Shown here: one piece after another, positions 60,901 to 62,734 of the stretch
Numbering within the stretch: position 1 is the stretch's first letter
Layout: the number at the start of each line of letters is the position of its first letter
Made by a program: the position numbers and the translations under genes
Notes under the pieces: model-generated
Databases searched by the model: none
The model's input: the letters and a program-made list of their open reading frames with translations, nothing else
What the model was told of the DNA's origin: nothing
Source of the DNA: Lutraria lutraria
Taxonomy: Eukaryota > Mollusca > Bivalvia > Venerida > Mactridae
Assembly: GCA_964023205.1 (NCBI GenBank)
Contig: OZ026847.1
Coordinates: 4,648,819-4,712,818, forward strand
DNA length: 64,000 bases
Direction: 5' to 3'

Positions 60901-62256
60901 AATTGAAGAAACGAAGAGTGCTGATTTGTGTGCGCTTTCATTATGTCCCTTTTAATGAGGTTTAAGACACACGCTTTGATAATATTAATTGTAATTTGTC
61001 TCTGGACTTCCACTTAATATCAGGATGTTACAAATAAATTCTTATTGTTAAAGCTCGACATTTGTTAAATTATTCACGCCTAGAATATATGTACATTATA
61101 TAATAAATGCATTTTGGTCATGTTGCCATTTTAGGCCTCAATAGCCATTATTCACTATTCCTTCAACGTGCTTGTCCCCTATGGGCGCAACAATTTAATA
61201 AATTGATAAATGCTATGGTGCAAGTTTATACCCATTTCAGACTGCCCATACACAGTTGATGTTCTACCGTTACAAGCAGGAATGCATTGTACAGTAACGG
61301 AGAAGTGCACCCGACTCGACTGTTGTGTCTACGTGGAAGCACTGTCACGAAATTTCAACATAATAATTGACGTAGATCCATGCACATATGACTTAAGTAT
61401 TAACATAGAAACGTATCGGTACTCACAACAACTCACTGACTACACGTGGGGTGACCAAATAGAAGTTTGGATGTTTGGAATTATAAGAGTCAGGTAGAAG
61501 GATTTTAACTTGTTTGAAAGGTTAATGATTTCATTAAAAACATGCATTTTGTATTTGCTGTGTTAGCAGATGAATACAGTGTTAACGTAAATCAGAAAGA
61601 GGCACAGTGGAAATGAAAAAAAAACTTATAGCATTCAATTCCTGTTCAATCGCCACAAAAATATTTCAAAACGTTGCTAAATTGTTAGTCTTAATTTATA
61701 ATAGTATTGGTTCCTTCGAAAGAAATCATGTTTCAAGCGAACCCGGCATGTATTTGATGCTTAGAATCGAACTTGAATGCTCCAATAACTTAATCATAAT
61801 TGAATAGAAGTTTATTTATAATTAACAAGTGACAATTGCTGCGTATAATTGTTTTTAAATTCTTACATACTTGGATGCTATTTTATCAACCTATCGCAGA
61901 GCATTACGAGAACCGCTGATAAAACACCTCGTTTGTAAAAAGGGGTGCCTTATAACGGATTTAGACAAAACCTAGTTAAAGTGTAGTAAGGCATCTTTAT
62001 GATACGGGCTCCTGTACTCTCTGAAAATCAATTACATGTACACATTTTGCTAAAACAAAATGTGATGAATATTCTTTTTTTATTACTTACAGCACCAGTA
62101 TCAACGATTTATCTGGCTTAGCAAAATATGTCATGAACCTAAATTTGAAAGTGTGTTTCGAAAGTAACGCTGATTGTGTCACCGATGTGGATATCTTGTC
62201 GGACGTTCTACTTCCTAAGAAAGAATGTGTCTGGAGTTTTGATTTCATAGACCCAG
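288..62256 (+). CDS. Giant multi-exon gene: lipid-transfer head, M23/LECT2 domain, SAP-like motifs and 22 Cys-rich modules (partial at both ends)
   Basis: Ninety-five exons can be joined across this span. Each has an AG acceptor and GT donor, and intron phases match at every junction, apart from one 1-base shift in the exon at 34057-34216. The summed coding length is about 15.85 kb, or roughly 5,280 codons. Domain order is vitellogenin-type superhelix, beta-rich exon, helix-rich region, M23/LECT2-like zinc domain, acidic linker, SAP-like block, then 22 repeats of an A-B-C-D module. The first exon begins in phase 1 and the last ends in phase 1, so neither the start nor the stop codon is in the window. 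Extracellular location is inferred from the lipid-transfer head and the paired cysteines; no signal peptide is visible because the 5' end is missing. I do not recognise a named gene. The 1-287 stretch shows no exon I can support. Confidence 0.85.
4219..4457 (+). CDS. Beta-rich exon following the superhelix
   Basis: The exon joins the previous one in phase 1 (T plus AC, giving Tyr) and ends in phase 0 at GTTCTAAAG. It encodes alternating hydrophobic stretches such as KGNVDIRVHDEVYAKVHIG, which read as beta strands. In large lipid transfer proteins the superhelix is followed by beta sheets lining the lipid cavity, so this exon may be a reduced version of that part. That assignment is inferred from position and pattern only. 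It is much shorter than the sheets of a full vitellogenin. Confidence 0.6.
4879..8292 (+). CDS. Charged helix-rich region, six exons
   Basis: Exons are 4879-5055, 5755-5913, 6291-6433, 7120-7190, 7640-7809 and 8126-8292. The first three begin in phase 0; later junctions are phase 2, 1 and 0, and the block ends in phase 2. The protein is rich in Lys, Glu, Asp, Ile and Leu with heptad-like spacing, for example QKVHQIETKMASVNLK and FITRLSQELDKINEDV, so it probably forms amphipathic helices or a coiled coil. It contains no Cys. Such helices could bind lipid, as in exchangeable apolipoproteins, or act as a stalk; the sequence does not decide. The intron 6434-7119 carries a SINE. Confidence 0.7.
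6808..7080 (+). mobile_element. tRNA-derived SINE
   Basis: The head has a good pol III A box (TAGCTCAGTGG) and a decayed B box (TTTTTGAACCCC). The body ends with CGATATAAC followed by ATGGCGTTGAATC, a tail shape shared with bivalve SINEs. It sits in the intron between 6433 and 7120. It is not a functional tRNA gene because the acceptor stem does not close. Confidence 0.6.
8910..10395 (+). CDS. M23/LECT2-like zinc-binding domain, three exons
   Basis: Exons are 8910-9096, 9502-9666 and 10210-10395, joined in phase 0. The sequence GGGCVHDG is followed by EHKGIDV, then IVAPFAGSI, VSAGDVIGTA and NHIHVAI. This order matches the M23 metallopeptidase fold used by bacterial endopeptidases and animal LECT2. 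The usual zinc ligands are present: His (9058-9060) and Asp (9070-9072) in HxxxD, and the second His of HxH (10267-10275). Animal LECT2 keeps the zinc site but is not known as a peptidase, so activity cannot be claimed. The domain joins the preceding exon in phase 2. A possible extra exon starting at 10094 was not used because no donor keeps phase 0. Confidence 0.8.
10642..11535 (+). CDS. Acidic Pro/Asp linker and short Gly-rich tail, two exons
   Basis: Exons are 10642-10783 and 11452-11535, joined in phase 1 (T plus CT, Ser). The first ends with a low-complexity acidic stretch, VPTDSPPDDVDDTDKPGED, typical of a flexible spacer. The second encodes GIYSKVGGQDRTVQSTIDG and ends in phase 1. No fold is recognised. 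The position suggests a hinge between the M23-like domain and the Cys-rich array. The following intron contains a 31-bp tandem array. Confidence 0.7.
11692..12094. repeat. Tandem array, 31-bp unit, 13 copies
   Basis: The unit is close to AGGCAAGACATGCGTGCA + AAGTGTATAACTA. Thirteen copies can be counted. Copies 7-8 and 11-12 share the same variant pair (AAGCAAAATATGTGTGC in the second), which indicates a four-unit higher-order duplication. It lies in the intron before block D0. Confidence 0.85.
12156..12866 (+). CDS. D0 block: helical exon plus SAP-like exon
   Basis: Exons are 12156-12310 (enters in phase 1, leaves in phase 0) and 12728-12866 (phase 0 to phase 1). The first encodes amphipathic helices including IIQFLDEFGFDETKV. 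The second reads DNKPCIAPSRMSEEDLK then IELQTRGIDPAGSRSDMVEL, which fits the helix-turn-helix pattern of a SAP motif. SAP motifs usually bind nucleic acid inside the nucleus, so its presence in a secreted-looking protein is odd. The structure and phases are the same as in the D part of module 1, so this is best read as a free-standing first D unit. Confidence 0.75.
13338..16826 (+). CDS. Cys-rich module 1 (A, B, C, split D with SAP-like tail)
   Basis: Exons: A 13338-13556, B 14489-14561, C 15418-15551, Da 16079-16197, Db 16679-16826. A carries the KCLGIECC core but has lost its sixth Cys (FDRDISPP in place of the usual IDxC). B is the longest B exon at 73 nt. C has a highly acidic loop between its two Cys (CDSDDDGDGC) and lacks the third Cys. 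Db reads GDNPPCPMPSNMDDDEI then EEYLQSKGIS, a second, weaker SAP-like motif parallel to the one in block D0. The A-B intron (13557-14488) has a CAA-rich stretch near 13921-13962. The Da-Db intron holds a SINE. Confidence 0.8.
16300..16607 (+). mobile_element. SINE with AAATAAATAAATAAA tail
   Basis: The 3' part reads GAAAACGGCGTTAAACTTC followed by an AAAT-type simple tail at about 16580-16605. This is the same tail type as the SINE at 6808-7080. It lies between the two D exons of module 1. The 5' boundary is uncertain. Confidence 0.5.
17042..19318 (+). CDS. Cys-rich module 2 (divergent)
   Basis: Exons: A 17042-17299, B 18068-18110 (43 nt), C 18434-18573, D 19187-19318. A has lost its second Cys, and the CC pair is AC (RIDACVQL), but it ends with the usual GYEWG. 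C keeps only its last Cys (PIPICNSNF); the VCx5C pair is absent. D is short, keeps one Cys (TDGCTV) and lacks the WL signature. Phases are the standard 1-1-2-1. The 300-bp-plus introns (17300-18067, 18574-19186, 19319-19859) hold no element I can name; 19570-19690 has three degenerate copies of a GTGGTCACATGATG-like phrase. Confidence 0.8.
19860..22258 (+). CDS. Cys-rich module 3
   Basis: Exons: A 19860-20108, B 20875-20920 (46 nt, three more than usual), C 21601-21764, D 22073-22258. A has the CFGITCCVDV core with a longer loop before its sixth Cys (LYPCDF). C has CMAIDDDTFC and IPACDL. D is the first of the standard type, FSLDEWLEEKG then LLGVDVWMLEIPCD, and ends with NGWNN. Here the phase-1 codon joining C to D starts with A, giving Asn rather than the usual Gly or Asp. 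The introns show nothing recognised. Confidence 0.85.
22614..24863 (+). CDS. Cys-rich module 4
   Basis: Exons: A 22614-22829, B 23407-23449, C 24048-24205, D 24681-24863. A has all six Cys (CHVPDYCTGIDCC, then DIDLCNY) and ends FDYEWG. B encodes a microexon peptide, KTETQTIKNIFRI. C has VCMEQDGRC and PGCDM. D begins DFSIGTLLSNHG and has a single Cys (DDPCSI). It belongs to the CHVPDxCTG subgroup with modules 6 and 7. A Tigger-like short element lies in the C-D intron at 24257-24437. Confidence 0.87.
24257..24437. mobile_element. Tigger-like MITE
   Basis: The left end is CAGCAAAGGTCCTGAAAAC and the complement of the right end is CAGTAAACCCCCTAAAAAC. These resemble pogo/Tigger termini (CAGT...). 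TA precedes the left end, but the right flank is AC, so the target duplication is not intact. It lies in the C-D intron of module 4. Confidence 0.5.
25288..27202 (+). CDS. Cys-rich module 5
   Basis: Exons: A 25288-25500, B 26315-26357, C 26629-26789 (donor GTCAGT), D 27029-27202. A has CHVTDTCTSFDCC and VDFCNFRIYGGIE, ending NYDWG. C has VCFDSQTSC and PVCDL. D reads DFSLEIWLNNVGHNI and LLEELGLIDFLLETQC, close to the consensus, and ends NGWNSG. The A-B intron was enlarged by a complete hAT-type MITE that begins 34 nt after the A donor. Confidence 0.87.
25535..25985. mobile_element. hAT-type MITE with perfect 8-bp target duplication
   Basis: Terminal inverted repeats begin TAGGGCTGTCCCGATA and end with its complement. 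The flanks are ATTAAAAT at 25527-25534 and ATTAAAAT at 25986-25993. The element is 451 bp and has no transposase frame. Its interior is rich in CGATACG-like words. It lies in the A-B intron of module 5. Confidence 0.85.
27371..29742 (+). CDS. Cys-rich module 6
   Basis: Exons: A 27371-27580, B 28048-28090, C 28462-28622, D 29566-29742. A has CHVPDFCTGLECC and IDACLYKVTIGIE; it ends YEFG, with Phe in place of the usual Trp. B encodes QTEHVVLAGIFRV. C is near consensus (VCVEQDEC, PFCDWNSGFKIPG). D begins DYALDNWMTANN and has one Cys (DIQCAGG). The reading frame stays open well upstream of the D acceptor, but that part is intron. A SINE sits in the A-B intron and a MITE in the C-D intron. Confidence 0.87.
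27630..27835 (-). mobile_element. SINE-like element, family copy 1
   Basis: On the - strand it carries a B-box-like GAGTTCGAATCC (27745-27760 region). It aligns by eye with the element at 59932-60076 through GGACAGT, TCC(T), CCGG, GATTCGAA and GCAGT. It lies in the A-B intron of module 6. Confidence 0.5.
28766..29109. mobile_element. MITE with about 40-bp imperfect inverted ends
   Basis: The left end AGAGCTATGTTGTAACCAT and the right end ATGGTTGCAACAGAGCT are inverted, with further pairing through AAAACCAAACTTG. Internal copies of the same words occur at 28990-29075. It lies in the C-D intron of module 6. Confidence 0.65.
30130..32697 (+). CDS. Cys-rich module 7 (A and B fused)
   Basis: Exons: A+B 30130-30382, C 30915-31069, D 32533-32697. 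This is the first module without an intron after the WG of part A: DYDWG runs straight into SIEEFSLFGVFRIT. A has CHVPDFCTGIECCVDV and IDTCSYVLSVGIE. C has ICIESNSC and PGCDL. D is FDLGAFLEDAGAELS then LLEELGVLMFLYEQQC. The C-D intron (31070-32532) is filled by a hairpin element, a Tigger-like end and a TTAA-flanked MITE. Confidence 0.88.
31081..31225. repeat. Perfect 46-bp inverted repeat (foldback element)
   Basis: The arms are 31081-31126 and 31180-31225, exact complements, with a partly palindromic 53-nt centre. The left arm begins 11 nt after the donor of module 7 exon C. A related hairpin (GTCAGAGGGTAACATT... ) occurs near 31530-31570, and GGTATAATAAA-type words near 31605 may mark the far end of one larger element. 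Confidence 0.8.
31770..31913. mobile_element. Tigger-like short element, partial
   Basis: The right end, read on the complement, is CAGCAAACCTCTTGAAAACC and is followed by TA. It resembles the ends of the element at 24257-24437. The left boundary is not clear. Confidence 0.4.
32150..32506. mobile_element. MITE with 19-bp perfect TIRs and TTAA flanks
   Basis: The ends are AGGGGCATACCCTACAACT and its exact complement. TTAA occurs at 32146-32149 and 32507-32510, as expected of piggyBac-type insertion. The element ends 22 nt before the D exon of module 7. Confidence 0.8.
33143..34772 (+). CDS. Cys-rich module 8 (A and B fused), with a 1-base frameshift in C
   Basis: Exons: A+B 33143-33401, C 34057-34216, D 34608-34772. 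A has CKISERCTAIECC and IDACYYKLTVGVD, and YEWG continues into LINTFSLNGVF. C starts KYSITDLSASELF and VCFDADNYD (its second Cys is absent). After IP (near 34174) the expected Cys and PG appear only in the next frame, with TGT at 34186-34188. C is 160 nt, and one more base is needed to enter D in phase. D itself is intact (DFSLTSWLNTQVG, DPQCVV, NGWTSG). The C-D intron contains 200 N, so an assembly error is as likely as a real lesion. Confidence 0.8.
34386..34585. other. Assembly gap, 200 N
   Basis: Exactly 200 N, which suggests a placeholder rather than a measured length. It lies in the C-D intron of module 8, after the exon with the frameshift. Its true length is unknown. Confidence 0.99.
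35143..37207 (+). CDS. Cys-rich module 9
   Basis: Exons: A 35143-35349, B 35821-35863, C 36327-36490, D 37040-37207. A has CHVDSTCLSVTCC and IDACEFMLTALIE, ending YNFG. B encodes DVHTFDINGVLQI. For C the acceptor TATAG at 36326 was chosen because starting at the earlier CACAG runs into an in-frame TAG; it gives ISIEDDSEGHLFIV with MCFEAAAEC and PFCNW. D reads GFSLPSWRDLNG with DMCDGS, and ends TGWTN. The B-C intron holds two nested hairpins at 35973-36176. Confidence 0.85.
35486..35564. repeat. Imperfect hairpin
   Basis: The arms 35486-35520 and 35530-35564 (TCGGATGCCCATGGTTG against CAACAAGCTTGGGTATCCGA) pair with several mismatches around a 9-nt loop. It lies in the A-B intron of module 9 and is probably a small MITE. 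Confidence 0.55.
35973..36093. repeat. Perfect 46-bp hairpin
   Basis: The arms 35973-36018 and 36048-36093 are exact complements. Pairing extends to 52 bp with one mismatch, leaving a loop of about 17 nt. It lies in the B-C intron of module 9 and overlaps the start of a second element at 36092. Confidence 0.85.
36092..36176. mobile_element. Short element with 14-bp perfect TIRs
   Basis: TTTTAATAGGTGTC (36092-36105) and its complement (36163-36176) bound an 85-bp sequence with further internal pairing (GATTAGTTTT / AAAACTAATC). It directly abuts the hairpin at 35973-36093. Confidence 0.6.
37734..38064. repeat. Three tandem copies of a 110-111-bp unit
   Basis: Copies start at 37734, 37845 and 37955 with CATGTGAAAGCATTGATTG and are almost identical. 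The first differs by one A in a poly-A run. Near identity implies a recent duplication. It lies in the intron before module 10. Confidence 0.9.
38132..39793 (+). CDS. Cys-rich module 10
   Basis: Exons: A 38132-38341, B 38716-38758, C 39189-39349, D 39617-39793. A has CFIPDTCTAIDCC then VDGCTQ, ending YIWG. B encodes NRESVYLNGLIRL. C has LCFDESTC and PMCRW, ending LISG. D reads GFSLENWLIDKG then LLAELGILEFVNDQQC. It resembles module 11 closely in the CTAI(D/E)CC core. The intron before it contains three copies of a 110-bp repeat. Confidence 0.88.
39934..41068. mobile_element. 1.1-kb interspersed repeat with degenerate internal monomers
   Basis: It starts AAGAGGGCCAAAATGGCCC and TCGCTCACATG, and ends TAGCTCAC...CATGTGAGCTAAAAA, giving inverted ends. 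Inside, the phrase GACCTAGTTTTTGACCCC recurs about every 120-150 bp (near 40009, 40150, 40270, 40421, 40570, 40710 and 40858). I recognise this as a type common in bivalve genomes. There is no coding frame. It fills most of the intron before module 11. Confidence 0.75.
41500..43013 (+). CDS. Cys-rich module 11
   Basis: Exons: A 41500-41709, B 41975-42017, C 42391-42548, D 42864-43013. A has CYISEHCTAIECCVDVDI and IDICNFMVNVGIE, ending LEMG, where Met replaces the usual Trp. B encodes TDIKLYLLGAFRL. C has VCLESGGTC and GVCSL. D reads DFSVQEWLDELG and DVDQFLLETQC but lacks the terminal NGW, ending SSSG. The long intron before it holds the interspersed repeat at 39934-41068. Confidence 0.87.
43274..44623 (+). 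CDS. Cys-rich module 12 (A and B fused; D lacks its Cys)
   Basis: Exons: A+B 43274-43532, C 43814-43980, D 44471-44623. A has CKGVTCCLDVGTLKRSF and IDTCNSLLEFRIE; the WG hinge is altered to QYGEWKSFQLQGLVRF. C has VCLSTNDGDC and PVCSS. In D the position that normally carries the single Cys reads GINRYRQYNSG, so this module has nine Cys. From here to module 20 every A and B are fused. The C-D intron carries a SINE. Confidence 0.86.
44104..44432 (+). mobile_element. tRNA-like SINE
   Basis: A-box-like GATGGCTAAGTTG and B-box-like GGTTCAGATCTC are 50-60 bp apart near the 5' end. The 3' end reads GGGCCTTTAAACAACATTC. It lies in the C-D intron of module 12. Boundaries are approximate. Confidence 0.4.
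44936..45936 (+). CDS. Cys-rich module 13 (A and B fused; most compact)
   Basis: Exons: A+B 44936-45188, C 45475-45629, D 45763-45936. This is the shortest complete module; the C-D intron is only 133 nt. A reads CRYESNCKTVKCVLDV, so one member of the CC pair is lost, then DYCQMSFSIALE. The fused hinge is EYNFEHSFNFFGLLTIR. C has ICYGINTC and PECTN. D reads GFLYDDLVYSANIG with one Cys (DSQCHV). Confidence 0.87.
46235..47842 (+). CDS. Cys-rich module 14 (A and B fused)
   Basis: Exons: A+B 46235-46484, C 47000-47160, D 47693-47842. A has CYIDENCNVIKCCVYMDI and INSCDLTVVVDID. The WG hinge is degenerate (EQFGVAADINFFGIVDM). C has VCEDSESC and PTCDWVPGFLIPG. D reads GFDLSAWKALYG with one Cys (SMCPLDA). 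A short inverted-repeat element lies in the C-D intron (47364-47467). Confidence 0.86.
47364..47467. mobile_element. Short inverted-repeat MITE
   Basis: CACAGGTGTTTGGCACG with TTTTTATAG is inverted at CTATAAAAA with ACGTGTTAAACACCTGTG. The centre is AT-rich. It lies in the C-D intron of module 14. Confidence 0.65.
48320..49465 (+). CDS. Cys-rich module 15 (A and B fused; C lacks two Cys)
   Basis: Exons: A+B 48320-48566, C 48874-49034, D 49319-49465. A uses a plain TTGAAG acceptor and has CDFVNSCTNISCCLEI and IKPCEFELSINIE; YEWG runs into TTQSISLLGLVTI. C has lost the VCx5C pair (IKTKLDDVTSTTETL) but keeps the last Cys (STCES). Losing two at once keeps the Cys number even. D reads DVLTWMNIRQ with NQCQQT. 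Confidence 0.84.
49897..51445 (+). CDS. Cys-rich module 16 (A and B fused)
   Basis: Exons: A+B 49897-50140, C 50845-51002, D 51278-51445. A has CQWSEYCSRFECC and LNPCQNSFALEFE, with hinge ITFGQSYVTTLTEAL. C has LCLDETQC and SPCSG. D reads DFSFNNWIGQFG and LQTEQCSIG, ending SGWSTG, and uses donor GTGGTT. The A/B-C intron (50141-50844) contains an inverted TAATGGGGCTTT / AAAGCCCCATTA pair, probably a transposon remnant. Confidence 0.85.
50537..50628. repeat. Inverted TAATGGGGCTTT pair
   Basis: CTAATGGGGCTTTAAAC and GTCAAAGCCCCATTAG face each other about 80 bp apart in the intron of module 16. This is probably part of a transposon remnant; the full extent is not clear. Confidence 0.4.
51887..53566 (+). 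CDS. Cys-rich module 17 (A and B fused)
   Basis: Exons: A+B 51887-52145, C 52689-52855, D 53423-53566. A has CVLTDTCTAIECC and IDPCLYTMSIGIE; the hinge is YDYGSTESLWLGGVIRL. C has a longer loop, ICWNLDSDDC, then LACDF and PQPG. D is short: DFSLTQWKVEHPDFD, LLDERCKLH, and NGWSNG. The A/B-C intron has an interspersed repeat at 52238-52430; 52856-53422 shows nothing recognised. Confidence 0.88.
52238..52430. repeat. Interspersed repeat with a hairpin start
   Basis: It begins GCTGGACTTTTTTCGAAG then AAAAAGTCGAGCTATTATG, a self-complementary start, and runs through AACATTAAACTTCATAGG to GCTCTTGTTTAAAG. I have the impression that this type is common in bivalve genomes. There is no coding frame. 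Confidence 0.5.
53804..55376 (+). CDS. Cys-rich module 18 (A and B fused)
   Basis: Exons: A+B 53804-54053, C 54597-54760, D 55206-55376. A has CSISDTCSTISCC and IDTCGQMMTLKIE; the hinge is YNFGDIEEIWLFGFVRV. C has ICEEFDETC and VICSW. D reads GFSLDVWRGQML and LMDNECVFD, ending LDSG. The introns (54054-54596 and 54761-55205) show no element I can name. Confidence 0.87.
55565..57116 (+). CDS. Cys-rich module 19 (A and B fused)
   Basis: Exons: A+B 55565-55817, C 56265-56422, D 56970-57116. A has CHVDADCTTLQCC and IDACQSIMTLGIE; the hinge is YHFGASELFALHDVFNI. C uses acceptor AAAAG and has VCLEADGDC and EICEA. D joins through a codon starting with A (Ser) and reads FSLITWVSDNG with DEACVV, ending SSGTG. 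The introns show nothing recognised. Confidence 0.85.
57569..59025 (+). CDS. Cys-rich module 20 (A and B fused)
   Basis: Exons: A+B 57569-57818, C 58385-58554, D 58870-59025. A has CDMTSCTGVECC (one residue shorter between Cys 2 and 3) and VDFCNQMLTFEID; the hinge has lost the Gly (FQWAEEKSFDVKGFIRV). C has ACFETGDDC and QLCEY, with acceptor ATAAAG. D reads DFSLLEWKYRTG and KSERCAVE, with donor GTTTGT. A Tigger-like MITE lies in the A/B-C intron. Confidence 0.85.
58016..58191. mobile_element. Tigger/pogo-like MITE with TA target duplication
   Basis: The left end is CAGTACAATCTCTGTAGAG and the complement of the right end is CAGTAAAACCTCTCCAGAG. TA flanks both ends (58014-58015 and 58192-58193). 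The word GTTGTTGCTCTACAGAG occurs twice inside. It is 176 bp and lies in the intron of module 20. Confidence 0.75.
59253..60848 (+). CDS. Cys-rich module 21 (A and B split again)
   Basis: Exons: A 59253-59462, B 59700-59742, C 60102-60265, D 60696-60848. It is the only module after number 11 with an intron between A and B. A has CKLSSNCSTIECC and INPCTYRLKACIERYC, which adds extra Cys near its end, and finishes YSWG. B encodes TMQRLNFGGILRL. C has ECTESSAGC and PSCSW. D reads DFSLQTWLALES and VDECVIG. A SINE occupies most of the B-C intron, ending close to the C acceptor. Confidence 0.86.
59932..60076 (-). mobile_element. SINE-like element, family copy 2
   Basis: It shares ordered words with the element at 27630-27835, including a GATTCGAA B-box core on the complement. 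Fragments of the same family appear at 14713-14760 (ACCTTTCGTCAAC, GACAGTTT) and near 29415-29445 (TTGGCCCAGAATGG, ATTCGAACTC). It ends about 25 nt before the C exon of module 21. Confidence 0.5.
61241..62256 (+). CDS. Cys-rich module 22 (A and B fused; D lies beyond the window)
   Basis: Exons: A+B 61241-61493, C 62093-62256. A has CTVTEKCTRLDCC and VDPCTYDLSINIE; TWG runs into DQIEVWMFGIIRV. C has VCFESNADC and KECVW, ending in phase 1 at a GTAAAT donor. No D exon is visible up to 64000, where a minisatellite fills the intron, so the array is cut by the window edge. The 61494-62092 intron shows nothing recognised. Confidence 0.86.
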
Positions 62257-62734
62257 GTAAATCACAAATAAATTGTCAAAATCGTCATTTATCATCATCT
62301 CCGGATGTTTTAAAGCAATCATGTATTATTCCGTGTAAGACCACATCCGTAACAGTTCATAGTTGTATCAAATTCGTAACAGGTGCTGTAATTATGGTCA
62401 AGTACCTAGCGGATATCATGCACATATTTGACATACGTACGTTTGCGAATGTGTCGAATGTGAAATACGCCCATTTTCGATTTTATTTGACTCATACATG
62501 TACATATTCGTAACAAATCTGTTTCAAATGTGATCTGAAACAAATGTGGTCCGTTGAACCATTTGGACTTTTCTTCCCCATAAATACTTTCTCATGCTTT
62601 TAAGAAGTGATGTATCTGCACTTACTAAAGACCATTATTTTATCAATTTAACAAATTGTTTAATAAGCCATTCCAGAATAAATAAGGAAATTCCAGATGT
62701 CTTTTTCTGGGGGAACACAATACTATACAATGAT

